Source of the DNA: Cristatella mucedo
Lineage: Eukaryota; Bryozoa; Phylactolaemata; Cristatellidae
DNA: 60,000 nucleotides
Direction of reading: 5' to 3'
Assembly (NCBI GenBank): GCA_009760855.2
Contig: WPIO01000002.1
Location: forward strand, 6,709,001-6,769,000
In this document: piece by piece, positions 10,350 to 18,887 of the stretch
Numbering within the stretch: position 1 is the stretch's first letter
Layout of the letters: the number at the start of each line of letters is the position of its first letter
The notes under the pieces: model-generated
What the model was told of the DNA's origin: nothing
The model's input: only the letters and a program-made list of their open reading frames with translations
Databases searched by the model: none
Made by a program: the position numbers and the translations under genes

Positions 10350-10607
10350 ATGAATATTGCAAGGATTCTATGTTGTGAAAGAGCTAAAAATGCTGCATAT
10401 GGTGTTGGTTCTGAAAGATTTAAAGTTTTTGGATCTAAGATGCTTACAAATCTATTTTCTTATGTTTCTATGTTACCTGATTCAGCTATTGAAGATTTAG
10501 TTAAAATTTGTGATATTTGTGATAAAATAGAAGATTATAATAATAAGCTAGATAATATTTGTTCAGGAGTTTTCCAAAATTATCGTAAAACGAAAGCTTA
10601 CATTTGA
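10350..10607 (+). CDS. Small paralogous family, member 2 (85 aa)
   Basis: Opens MNIARILCCERAKNAAY and ends with LVKICDICDKIEDYNNKL, closely parallel to members 1 and 3. TATATAG ends 5 nt before the ATG, and the spacing to member 1 is 28 nt. Intact. Tandem duplication followed by divergence is the simplest origin. Function unknown. Confidence 0.75.
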   Translation: MNIARILCCERAKNAAYGVGSERFKVFGSKMLTNLFSYVSMLPDSAIEDLVKICDICDKIEDYNNKLDNICSGVFQNYRKTKAYI

Positions 10608-10657
10608 TTTTTCTTTAATCTGTGTGCATGTATTTAATTTTTTATTATTATTATATA

Positions 10658-10876
10658 ATGGATATTGCAAGAATAATGTCTTATGAAAATACTAGAAAAT
10701 ATGCATATCTTTTTGCTATTATGTATTTTAAAAATATTGATGATAGTGATGAAAAAGTAACTTATACTAATAAACTACATGTTTCAGTTAAACAAAAGTT
10801 ACTTGAAATATATGATATACTTGATAAAATAAATAAATTCGAAAGTCAAATAGATTCTATTTATGAAACAGTCTAA
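10658..10876 (+). CDS. Small paralogous family, member 3 (72 aa)
   Basis: The start is placed at the ATG of MDIARIMSYENTRKYAY, because this matches the N-terminus of members 1 and 2 and follows TTATATA directly. The open frame itself extends 36 nt further upstream without homology. The C-terminal core is LLEIYDILDKINKFESQID. Cysteines seen in members 1, 2 and 4 are replaced by Tyr/Leu. Intact; function unknown. Confidence 0.72.
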   Translation: MDIARIMSYENTRKYAYLFAIMYFKNIDDSDEKVTYTNKLHVSVKQKLLEIYDILDKINKFESQIDSIYETV

Positions 10877-10895
10877 ATAAAAATTATTATTATAT

Positions 10896-11093
10896 ATGTC
10901 TACTAAAAGAATGTTGCTTAGTAAAGACTGTAGAGAATATGCTTATAGATATTGTATTATAATATTTGGTTATTGCTCTCAATATGATGATGAAAAATTA
11001 GCTCACTACAATTATAATCTACATGGATCAATTATAAAAAAGTTTCTTGAAATATGTGATATCTCAGATGAAATTGATAAACTTTTTAATTAA
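10896..11093 (+). CDS. Small paralogous family, member 4 (65 aa)
   Basis: The shortest member: MSTKRMLLSKDCREYAYRY at the start and FLEICDISDEIDKLFN at the very end, so it stops just after the shared core. It starts 19 nt after member 3. The upstream TTATTATATATG is a degenerate version of the start motif. Intact. Confidence 0.7.
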   Translation: MSTKRMLLSKDCREYAYRYCIIIFGYCSQYDDEKLAHYNYNLHGSIIKKFLEICDISDEIDKLFN

Positions 11094-11165
11094 GAAGATT
11101 CTATTTACATGAGTGTTCTCCGTAAATTGTTTATATGTGTTTTTAATTTTTTTATTCTTATATAG
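11074..11165 (+). promoter_or_regulatory. T-rich leader plus TATATAG before 11169 gene
   Basis: The longest non-coding gap in the small-gene cassette. A T-rich stretch (TTTTTAATTTTTTTATTCT) leads into TATATAG at 11159-11165, 3 nt before the ATG. It looks like either a promoter or a polypyrimidine tract plus AG acceptor. Confidence 0.45.
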
Positions 11166-11168
11166 GAA

Positions 11169-11486
11169 ATGGAAGCCGTTACTGATCCAATGTTAGCAAC
11201 TACTGCATTAGCACTTAAATCTTACGTTGATTATATTGTTAGGTCAAGAATGACAGCATACGATGAAGAACTACTCAATTCTGATATTTCAGAGATGACT
11301 GATATATCTGTTAAGAAATTCTATCTTGATGAAGCAGAAGTTGAAGCGCAAAGGATTATTACTGCAGGTCAATCTGAAGTTCTATCGGGACTTGAGGAAA
11401 GAGTTAGATCTAAAGTTGATGCTCTTCTCGATGATCCTAGTGAGGTTGCTGATTATACGACTTGGATTGCATCACACTTCCATTAA
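11169..11486 (+). CDS. 105-aa acidic helical protein, unknown
   Basis: An intact frame, MEAVTDPMLATTALALKSYV..., rich in Glu, Ala and Leu, probably all-helical. TATATAG ends 3 nt before the start, after a T-rich stretch. Its stop TAA overlaps the next ATG (TAATG), suggesting coupled or polycistronic expression. No family recognised. Confidence 0.65.
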   Translation: MEAVTDPMLATTALALKSYVDYIVRSRMTAYDEELLNSDISEMTDISVKKFYLDEAEVEAQRIITAGQSEVLSGLEERVRSKVDALLDDPSEVADYTTWIASHFH

Positions 11487-11647
11487 TGTCTATAGTCATA
11501 TCTGAAGTATCTGGTGTTAAACCTGAGATCTCTGGAATTGTTTAAGATGAATGTTATGCAGTTCTACCAAGTATTACTGATGGTATGAGTGCAAGACAAA
11601 AAGCCGCCGAAGAAGCACTAGCACAACCCGATCCAAACACTGTTTAA
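11486..11647 (+). pseudogene. Small gene with one in-frame stop
   Basis: A frame beginning at the ATG overlapping the previous stop (MSIVISEVSGVKPEISGIV), then a TAA, then an in-frame continuation (SARQKAAEEALAQPDPNTV) to a second TAA. The conserved frame across the first stop suggests a gene of about 53 codons inactivated by one nonsense change. Function unknown. Confidence 0.45.
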
Positions 11648-11683
11648 TTAAATTAAATATAATATAAAAATAATATATAGAAG

Positions 11684-11926
11684 ATGAACATTGAGACAAG
11701 AAGTAAAGACTGTCTTAAAGAAGCACAAGGACAACAGCATTCAAACTTTAAAATCTGTTCTTATCCAATGGGTAGAATTGAAGACATCAGATCAACTTTG
11801 TTAAATGCTGTAAAACTAGTATTAGAATATAAAGCACTTAGAATTAACCAATCTGAACCAGAAATAGCAAATATATTTGTTAAAGTTAGAGATGGTTCAA
11901 TTTTTGAAGAGTTCCTTAAAGACTGA
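11684..11926 (+). CDS. 80-aa protein, unknown
   Basis: An intact frame, MNIETRSKDCLKEAQ, with a later KLVLEYKALRI helix. The TATATAG motif ends 3 nt before the ATG. The N-terminus faintly resembles the four-member family upstream, but the C-terminal core is missing, so I do not include it in that family. Confidence 0.6.
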   Translation: MNIETRSKDCLKEAQGQQHSNFKICSYPMGRIEDIRSTLLNAVKLVLEYKALRINQSEPEIANIFVKVRDGSIFEEFLKD

Positions 11927-11946
11927 AAATAGAAAAAATAAATAGT

Positions 11947-12060
11947 ATGAGATCTGAAGCTTACTCTAAAAAAATAGAACTAACTAAACAAGTGGAAGAT
12001 TTAGCCAGGTTTGATATACCTGAAAAATTGATTAAAGAGACTGTGGGTTGGAAGATTTAA
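11947..12060 (+). CDS. 37-aa small ORF
   Basis: MRSEAYSKKIELTKQVEDL... to a TAA at 12058-12060, ending 4 nt into the convergent fibre gene. It is preceded by AATAGT directly before ATG, a weak match to the start motif. It may be a genuine micro-gene or the remnant of a longer one. Confidence 0.35.
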   Translation: MRSEAYSKKIELTKQVEDLARFDIPEKLIKETVGWKI

Positions 12061-13206
12061 ATATCTGAAATATAAGGATTAACATATCTTTTTACTCCTT
12101 TTGTTTTATCTATCGATGCTGAAGGTGAGTAATGAACACCTTTAACTAATCCAATCTCAATATAATCTGTATCAGTTGGTGCAGTAATGTATGTACTATC
12201 TAAACCTGGATATATAACAGTAAAATTAAGAGTAACTTCTGAATTAGTATTTGAAATAGTAAAATTAGATGGTGAACTGTTTAATAAAATCATATTATCA
12301 ACAACACCATCAAATCTTAGTTTGAAGTAAGTACTAAACCTTGAATTATAAGCAATTTTTTGATAAAAGTTTCTAACAATAATATCACCTTCTGTAAGTT
12401 CTTCTTCAATATCTTCTTCTACTGGTTTTTGAAAATCTTCTGCTGTTGGTTTTTTAATAGTAATAGTAATATTTGCTTTCATAACTTTAAATGAAACACT
12501 AATTCCTGCAAATGTAAATGAATCATTATAATAAATTGATTTAGAAACAGTGTACTTAGAAGATTAACATAATTACTAACACCATCTGTTGCATTATTTA
12601 TATCATTTACTTTTATCACTATACTTGTGTACACTACTTTTTTATGTTAATATCTGATAGCTTTGCTAAAACCTGTTGACCATTAGTAGAAGAAAATTCT
12701 CGTGATGGTTTACCTAAATTAGTTATACTATTTTCAGTTAAATTACCCCAATATCCAATAAAACCAACATTATTAATAAATGTTCTAACAAATGGTAATC
12801 TTCCACACTTCAAATAAAAACGGTGCATGTACTTATTAGCAATTACATCAGTTGGAGAATAATTGTTAAAATTTGCTTCTTTTCTATTCATTATTAGTCT
12901 ATCAACACTTACATTTCCATTTACTGTTTCATCTTGTTTATACATTCCAGTTTTTGTATCAGCATATTGTTTTGTAGCAATATCTGTTCCATTTACAGGA
13001 TCTGATATTCTTACATATTTTTTTGAGTTAGCAGATAAATTACCAGTTATACGTTGATCTCAAACTGCATCTTTTCTTAAATAATTGTTATCAGCAAATG
13101 ATTTATTAACAGTTTCTAATGAATCAATCGTTTCTCCAACATTAATTATTCTATTTGAATCAAAGTTCAATGTCCCATCCATCTGTAAATTTTTTCTACT
13201 AAGCAT
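12057..13206 (-). pseudogene. Fibre-like protein A (phage-tail-fibre-type repeats)
   Basis: A trimeric-fibre-like attachment protein. The N-terminal part has repeats of the form found in phage tail fibres (RISDPVNGTDIATKQYAD), each a short beta segment followed by x-A-T-K-x-Y-x-D. The C-terminal half (MKANITITIKK to NPYISDI) is beta-rich and Thr/Ser/Asn-rich and would be the knob or shaft tip. Breaks: a TGA after about 48 codons and two frameshifts, near 12640 and 12560. The start at 13206 follows the stop of fibre B by 1 nt on the minus strand. First noted as separate open pieces; continuity is inferred from uninterrupted repeat logic. Confidence 0.75.
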
Positions 13207-13207
13207 T

Positions 13208-14147
13208 TTAATGTGTTGCTATATAAAGCGTTACATTTATTGTTTTCTTAAATAAATATTCTGCATCTACAAATATAGAACTCTCTACTATTTCTTTAGT
13301 TGGATCTAGAGAATAACTTCCAAATAATTGATATGGATATTGGATATTCTCTTGCATTTATTCCATTTGTTGGAAAAGGAATCATAATTTTTGTTAAGTT
13401 TAGAGTTAATGAATATGTTGCTGAAAGTACGAATATACCTCTAGGAACAGAAATATCTCCTAATGTACTAATCCATTTTCCATCATAAGATAAACTTCCA
13501 ATTGTTGTTTGTAATGATCCATCAATAAAACCACTAAAATCAATAACTGCTACATTTTCATCTGTAATTCTATTTAGATAATTAAGATTAACACCATCAT
13601 TAAGATTAACAGGATCATTTACAATTTTAATAAAATTATTTTGCATGTCTCAATTACCAGCAACAGTTCCACCATGTAAATTAAGGAAATTATCATCGAT
13701 ATACTTTTTATTAGGAACAGTAAGATCAAGGTCTGGATTTACACCAGCAAATGGACTTTCACCAGTATATGGAGTTCCACCAGCAGATGAAACATTAACT
13801 TTAATACCACCTATTACAATTAAATTTCCTCTAATTGTTCTACCTGTAAGTGGAAGTTTAGTATCAGTATAATCCTTTGTTGCAGCATCACTAGGATTTA
13901 TAGGATTAGCAAGATCTACTATTCTAAAACTATTCATATCAATATCTCCATCATTCGTTGTTTATCTAGAAATCTTAGTAACAAAATTCATATATATATA
14001 TTTTCTATTTAATGCATCACCAGCATCAACAGGATCACCTAAATCTTTTTTAAGATTTCCATTCATGCTTAGATTACCACTAAGTATATCACCAGTCTTT
14101 CTAATACAATTCTTTGATGACTTTCCTTTGCTTCATTTACCTAACAT
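13208..14147 (-). pseudogene. Fibre-like protein B (phage-tail-fibre-type repeats)
   Basis: Same architecture as fibre A. Repeat units include NPINPSDAATKDYTD, NDPVNLNDGVNLNYLN and a GDPVDAGDALNRKY unit, separated by gly-rich turns (GGTVAGN, LTGRTIRGNL). The start at 14147 follows TATAGAA directly. Breaks: three in-frame stops (near 14135, 13960 and 13648) and a frameshift near 13330, after which the beta-rich C-terminus continues to a TAA at 13208. It likely made a trimeric host-recognition fibre; now non-functional. Confidence 0.75.
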
Positions 14148-14149
14148 TT

Positions 14150-15013
14150 CTATACAATCTTAACAATAAAATCTATAAAAGTAATTCCACTAGCAACTGT
14201 AAACTTATCAATAGCATATCTACAAGTTCCATCAATGTTAATTATTAAAACTACTGTACCGCTTACTCCATAAGTATTATCACTAGTTAAGTCTACATAA
14301 GAATTAGTTTTATTAGTTGCCTACATAATATTAGACACCATTCCAAAATTAGGTAATACTCCTGGAAAGAATGTTTTAAGATTAGTTGCATAGGCGACAA
14401 CTTTTCCAGTAGCTGCAACAACAGGCATATCACCAGGTGTAATGTGTTGAGACTGAAATTTATTACATGTACTTCCATTAGCAGTAATATTAAGACCTAA
14501 CATATCAAGATAGAATATACTCGGATAAGTGCCATTCAAACCTAAGTAGCTAAATGTTACTTGTTTATTAGTATCAACATATTGCTTTGTTGTTACATCA
14601 GAAACTTTTACATTCATAATATTCCTATTTCCCATATCGATACTTGACATTGCTTTACCTTGAAACACAGCAGTCATACTTTTTAGTAAACCATAGTTTA
14701 TTACTTTATAAGGTCTTAAATCTGAGTATACAGTTCCATCGGCATAGTTACCAGATATACCAACAACATTTTTACAATTCAATTGTGATTTCATTACTGC
14801 TCCACTCTTTGGTAACAAATCAGTTAGAGCTGATACTTTTGCTATTTCTCCTGAAGGATTACTAATAATATTGTTACCAGCACTTGTACTAAGAGCATAA
14901 TCTAATCGTATAACATCACCACTATTAACAGGAAATCCTAAATTAGTTATTCTATTATTATTTGCATCATGATTATTATAAATATTACCGTTGACTTTTC
15001 TAACTTTTTGCAT
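14150..15013 (-). pseudogene. Fibre-like protein C
   Basis: Starts MQKVRKVNGNIYNNHDANNN with fibre-type turns (NRITNLGFPVNSGDVIRLDYA, VSDVTTKQYVD). It is open for 230 codons to a TAG near 14321, then continues in the same frame for about 56 codons with a beta-rich tail ending in TAG at 14150-14152. That final TAG is part of the TATAG start motif of fibre B. The start is head-to-head with the gene at 15026, with only 12 nt between the two ATGs. Confidence 0.75.
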
Positions 15014-15025
15014 TACTTATAATAT

Positions 15026-16131
15026 ATGAAGAGAAAATCAGGCAAAGGCGTCGAAGAAGATTTAAAAGAAGGAACTAAAACAACTAAAGAAGTGTTAGAT
15101 GGTGTTAAAACTGCAACAAAAATAGGTGAAAAAGCAGTTACAAAATTATTACCAAAATTAGCAGCAAGATTATCACTTCAAGCATCTGAAAAAATTGCAA
15201 CAGCTGTTCTTAAAGTCTTACAGTCTCTTAAAGTTATTGGAGCTGGAACAAAAGTATTGGGAGGTTTTCTATCAGGTTTTATAGGATTAGTTGACCAAAG
15301 TCTTTTTATCAAACAAATAGTAGATGATATTACTAGTGGTAAATATGGACAAGTGTTTTGGAAAACAATGTCAGAAAAAAAGAAGGATTGCAAAAGATGA
15401 TTGAATAACTAGAAATTGGTCTTGCAATTAATCATGTTTTACTTGCAGCAGAAAAAGATAACTATCCTTGGCAATGGAATCCAAAAGAATATTTAAGTGA
15501 AGTGTTTGGAATGGAAGTGAATTGGGATGCAACTCAAATAGATCCAAAATCTTGGAGTAAGAATTTCTTAGAAGTTAGGTCAGGAGGATTCTTACCTGCG
15601 ATCTCAGCACTTGTAGGTTTGATTGCTGCTGCAATCGGAACAGCTGGAACAGTTATTTCAATTGGTGTTACAATTGCAAGTCTAATAAAAAAGTTAATAG
15701 ATCAAACTATGTTTACTGGTAAAAGTCCGCCTATGAAAACACACGAGCAAAGGATGGAAGCACTAAATTTGCAAAGTGAAAGATTAAGAAATGCAATAAA
15801 TGATCTGAAACAAATGGTAAAATTAATTGTTCGTGGAGTTGATATTGATGTATCTGGGAAAGTACAAAGAGAAGAAGTAAAAAACAGATTGGACTATCAA
15901 GATCATGGAAGAGCACTTGTAGAAAGGGGTAGCGTGGATTATTATCCGGAACTAAAAAGAGATATAAAACAAGTAGAAGCTTTATCAGTTGGCGGGAAAA
16001 AGTCATGTAATTTTAAAGCTGAGAGTGCTATGCTGTCGAGTGTCCTTTACAAACAAGGGAAAACACCAGAAGAAATTGATCGAGAGATTAAAAAATTGTT
16101 AGTCGAACTTAAACAACGTTGTAGCAACTAA
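15026..16131 (+). pseudogene. Putative hydrophobic virion/membrane-active protein
   Basis: An N-terminal Lys-rich amphipathic region (about 120 residues), then a long hydrophobic Gly/Ala/Ile segment (LPAISALVGLIAAAIGTAGT and on, about 15596-15690), then a charged coiled-coil-like C-terminus. A frameshift near 15380 in an A-run and a TAA near 15408 separate the two open pieces; the frame after them continues to 16131. Position among virion genes and the membrane-type segment suggest a minor capsid or membrane-lytic role, comparable in logic to adenoviral pVI-type proteins, but I see no diagnostic motif. Confidence 0.55.
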
Positions 16132-16703
16132 TAATCAGTATAACGAACAACTTTGTTATCGTCTGTTAAAGTATAAGTAAAATTTAGTTTTGCGAAAGTA
16201 ATATGATGCTTTATCGCTGCTAAATCGTGAGCAACGGCTGCATCTTCCTCATTATCAAAAAGTCCCAAGTAGTTCTTTTCTCCATCTATCCGAATGTCTG
16301 CTCTCCACTTATTTGCATTCTCTTGCCAATATACTCCCATAAACTTTGATGATAATCCTTCTCGTTTTACTTTGTTTCTTTGATTTTCAGATCTATTTAC
16401 CTCACGTAAATTATAAAAACAATTATTTAGTTTATTGTTATCAATATGATCTATTTCATTAAGTGGAAATCTTCCTTTTATTATTAACCAAGCTAATCTA
16501 TGTGCGAGATATCTCTTTCCATCTATTGGAAAGTGTATATATCCAGTACTTTTATTTATTGTTCCAGCTTCATCGCCTGCTTTTGCAGTTCTACCTCTGT
16601 CAACTTTCCAGACAAACTTTCCGGTGAATGCATTGTAGCCCAATAAATTCATAACTTTATCTCTAAAATATTCAACATTATCAATTTTATCATTATCAGA
16701 CAT
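16128..16703 (-). CDS. HNH-AP2 homing-type endonuclease
   Basis: An intact 191-aa protein. The start at 16703 (MSDNDKIDN) is chosen because TATAGAAA immediately precedes it; the open frame extends 66 nt upstream. The HNH nuclease core (AHRLAWLIIKGRFP, then EIDHIDNNKLNNCFYNLREV and N..RN) is followed by an AP2-type DNA-binding domain (FMGVYWQENANKWRADI, YLGLFDNEEDAAVAHDLAA). This architecture is typical of mobile HNH endonucleases in phages, algal viruses and giant viruses. It is convergent with the preceding gene (4-nt overlap) and intact amid broken neighbours. Confidence 0.9.
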   Translation of the reverse strand: MSDNDKIDNVEYFRDKVMNLLGYNAFTGKFVWKVDRGRTAKAGDEAGTINKSTGYIHFPIDGKRYLAHRLAWLIIKGRFPLNEIDHIDNNKLNNCFYNLREVNRSENQRNKVKREGLSSKFMGVYWQENANKWRADIRIDGEKNYLGLFDNEEDAAVAHDLAAIKHHITFAKLNFTYTLTDDNKVVRYTDY

Positions 16704-16748
16704 TTTTCTATACAATGTTTTTAATCTGCTTAAAATAATTGTATTATA

Positions 16749-16755
16749 TATATAG
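16749..16755 (+). promoter_or_regulatory. Start-site motif TATATAG before PLA2-like gene
   Basis: Ends 5 nt before the ATG at 16761. The HNH gene on the other strand has its own TATAGAAA directly before 16703. Confidence 0.6.
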
Positions 16756-16760
16756 AAATT

Positions 16761-17606
16761 ATGTATCAAGAAGTGAAACTTGCATTATCTAGTAACCAAC
16801 TAAAACAAATTCATAAATCAATTGAGCCTATCTCAATCAGATTGAAACATTCAGATCTGACAGGATCCGTTTCTTTACTTGTCACCAATACACAACTAAA
16901 CAAAATAGAAAAAAGTAGAAGTACTAGTAAGGGATTGCAATTGAATCTTTCTTTGAAACAATTAAGAGCAAATAGAAGACAAGGTTTTGGAATTGTGGAT
17001 ATAATAAATAAATTATCTGGAGGTAGGGAGTTTCAGATGTCTCTTTCAAAAGGTGTTCAATCTGAATTCGTACCAAATGGAAGTTTCAACAATACAGGAA
17101 AATATAGTTATGCAGGACCAGGTACTCAATTCAAAAAGAGAATGGATGAGTCTTATGTTGGCGTAAATGATTTGGATGCACGTGCTTTAATTCACGACCA
17201 CGCATTCAATGAAACAAGTTCAATGCCAGAACCAAAAAGAACTGAAATTAGAAACTTATCTGATTTAGTTTTAGCAGAATCTGCTGCTAGGATTGCACTC
17301 GATCCTAGACACCCGAATTATGTCAGAGAAGATGCTAAAACGGTGGCTGCCATCATGGCCGCAAAGGCTATACTTGGTCTTGGGATTGTTGGTGGGAGCA
17401 TTCTTGATAGTAAATTCGCAATGGAATTCTTAAAAGATAAAGTATCTAATCCAACAAGTATTAGTAAGATAACTAATTATGCAAAAACATTAGTTGATAA
17501 GATGTTATCTATAAGTAAAAAAAAAGATCTAGAACTAATTTTTGTTTTGTTTTATGTTTATCTAATTTTTATTTTGTTTTTAGCATCTAATAATCTGCAG
17601 GATTGA
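16761..17606 (+). CDS. Phospholipase A2-like protein with N-terminal Polinton-type domain
   Basis: An intact frame of 281 aa. Residues 1-80 form a module of repeated LS..QL elements (LALSSNQLKQI, VTNTQLNKI, LSLKQLRAN), a pattern I associate with Polinton-encoded proteins. Residues about 113-160 resemble the parvovirus-type secreted PLA2: a YAGPGT calcium-loop-like motif and a catalytic-type IHDHAF (His-Asp). The domain would breach endosomal membranes during entry. A hydrophobic tail (FVLFYVYLIFILFLA) ends the protein; it follows an A-run and might be frame-shifted sequence. TATATAG ends 5 nt before the start. It overlaps the convergent gene at 17580. Confidence 0.78.
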   Translation: MYQEVKLALSSNQLKQIHKSIEPISIRLKHSDLTGSVSLLVTNTQLNKIEKSRSTSKGLQLNLSLKQLRANRRQGFGIVDIINKLSGGREFQMSLSKGVQSEFVPNGSFNNTGKYSYAGPGTQFKKRMDESYVGVNDLDARALIHDHAFNETSSMPEPKRTEIRNLSDLVLAESAARIALDPRHPNYVREDAKTVAAIMAAKAILGLGIVGGSILDSKFAMEFLKDKVSNPTSISKITNYAKTLVDKMLSISKKKDLELIFVLFYVYLIFILFLASNNLQD

Positions 17607-18091
17607 ATTTATCCTGTGATTTTTTTTATCTATATCATAAACTTTAACTTGATCAATCTTCAATCTAATATTTAGTATTTCTTCTGAGTTGTAAACTTCT
17701 TTAGTAACATATGAACCACCTAGAATTACAGTAACAGCAAAGTCATTTCCAAACTTTTGAATTATTTCAGCAACACTAGTAAATTTAGTAAATTTAATTT
17801 GTTTGTTCTTTTGATCAAAGAAGATACTTGGTTTATTTCCAAATGCAATTCTAATACCAATAGTTAAACGAGCACTCATATCATATCCACTATATTCAAG
17901 CTTCATACTTGCTCTATTAGCAATATCTTCAAGTACAGGTCTCATATCTTCTGTATTATACATCCATGCATTGAAGTAGGGCTTAGAATCTTTACTAATT
18001 TTCTCTTCAATATGAATACGTGCTTTTTTCCTTTAGGAATTACGACTGCAGCTTTTTCGAGTACACCGAATTTTCTATTCTCCGTTTCCAT
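17580..18091 (-). pseudogene. Unknown viral protein with one frameshift
   Basis: The start at 18091 (METENRKFGVLEK) lies directly after TATAGAA. After about 23 codons the frame shifts by one base in GGAAAAAAG, and the remaining 140 codons are open (NAWMYNTEDMRPVLEDIA, LTIGIRIAFGN). Mixed alpha/beta composition; no domain recognised. It lies in a minus-strand trio with the protease and zinc-ribbon gene, so it may belong to morphogenesis. Confidence 0.55.
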
Positions 18092-18168
18092 TTCTATACA
18101 AGGAAAAGAAAATGTTTAAATTAAATTAATAATTCGATTGTTGATCCAAAATCCTATTCTTGCATCAA

Positions 18169-18435
18169 TTATAGGAAGATTAGACACCTTCTTCCACAAT
18201 CTGTTTGATTGTATTATTGAAACTTAAACGTCATAAATGTTGGTATAACACCAAAATATTGTATTGCTTCAGGTAAAGGTGGTGCACCGAATGAACGCTA
18301 CCCAATGATATATTGCTTTTTCTGATTCACCAGTATTACAAATAAGACATTCATTTCTTAATGGTTTTGTTAGTTCATCTTTTGCAAAGACACCTCTAAA
18401 TTTTTTATATCTAATTCTTTTATATAATTATTTAT
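18169..18435 (-). pseudogene. Adenain-like maturation cysteine protease, degraded
   Basis: Found by reading across frames. The order of blocks matches the adenovirus-type protease: FRGVFAKDEL near the N-terminus, then HWVA (catalytic His region), then SFGAPPLPEAIQYFG, then CGRRCLIFL (catalytic Cys block) shortly before a stop. Damage: the expected start codon after TATAGAA is ATA instead of ATG, there are frameshifts near 18400 and near the catalytic Cys, and there is a deletion between the His block and the SFGAPP block. By family, this enzyme cleaves capsid precursors. It overlaps the zinc-ribbon gene by 8 nt. Confidence 0.8.
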
Positions 18436-18865
18436 TTCTATATCGGTCAAAGGTGATGATTTTACTTTTTTTTAATTGTTCAATAGTCTTTCTTAATTTT
18501 GCAATCATTTTTTCTTTATCTGCACAACCACCATATCTGTCTTTACTACCAGAGAATTTTGTACTAAGTGCATTTGATATTGCAGCAAATAAAGCAGGAG
18601 TTGGAACAGATTCTTCTTTACTTACTTGTCTTCTTCCTGATCCTTTACTTACTTGATGTCTTCCTGATCCTTTACTTTCTTGATGTATTCCTGAACCAAC
18701 TGTCGTTGAATCAGATCTCAACTTAACAATCTTTGACTTCTTACTATCACAAATAGTACAAATACCTATAACTAAGCCTCTCATTCCTTTCGTACTATCT
18801 ACTTCTACATATTCTTCATGTATAGTATCTGTTTGTTTTTTACACTTCAAACAATATATTTCCAT
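18428..18865 (-). CDS. Zinc-ribbon protein with Ser/Gly repeat tail
   Basis: The start is placed at 18865 (MEIYCLKCKKQTDT), where the CX2C begins; an ATAATAGAT motif precedes it. A second CX2C (CTIC) completes a zinc ribbon of about 45 residues, like small zinc-ribbon proteins found in large DNA viruses. Residues about 60-95 contain three copies of a 9-residue repeat (GSGRHQVSK type). The C-terminal part is Lys-rich and may bind nucleic acid. It is divergent from the ATPase gene with 22 nt between start codons. Intact, 145 aa. Confidence 0.75.
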   Translation of the reverse strand: MEIYCLKCKKQTDTIHEEYVEVDSTKGMRGLVIGICTICDSKKSKIVKLRSDSTTVGSGIHQESKGSGRHQVSKGSGRRQVSKEESVPTPALFAAISNALSTKFSGSKDRYGGCADKEKMIAKLRKTIEQLKKSKIITFDRYRNK

Positions 18866-18887
18866 ATCTATTATAATATAGAAAAAA
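18866..18887. promoter_or_regulatory. 22-bp bidirectional start region
   Basis: Lies between the divergent ATGs of the zinc-ribbon gene and the ATPase. Contains AATATAG for the ATPase side and ATAATAGAT for the zinc-ribbon side, overlapping in an AT-rich core. Confidence 0.6.
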
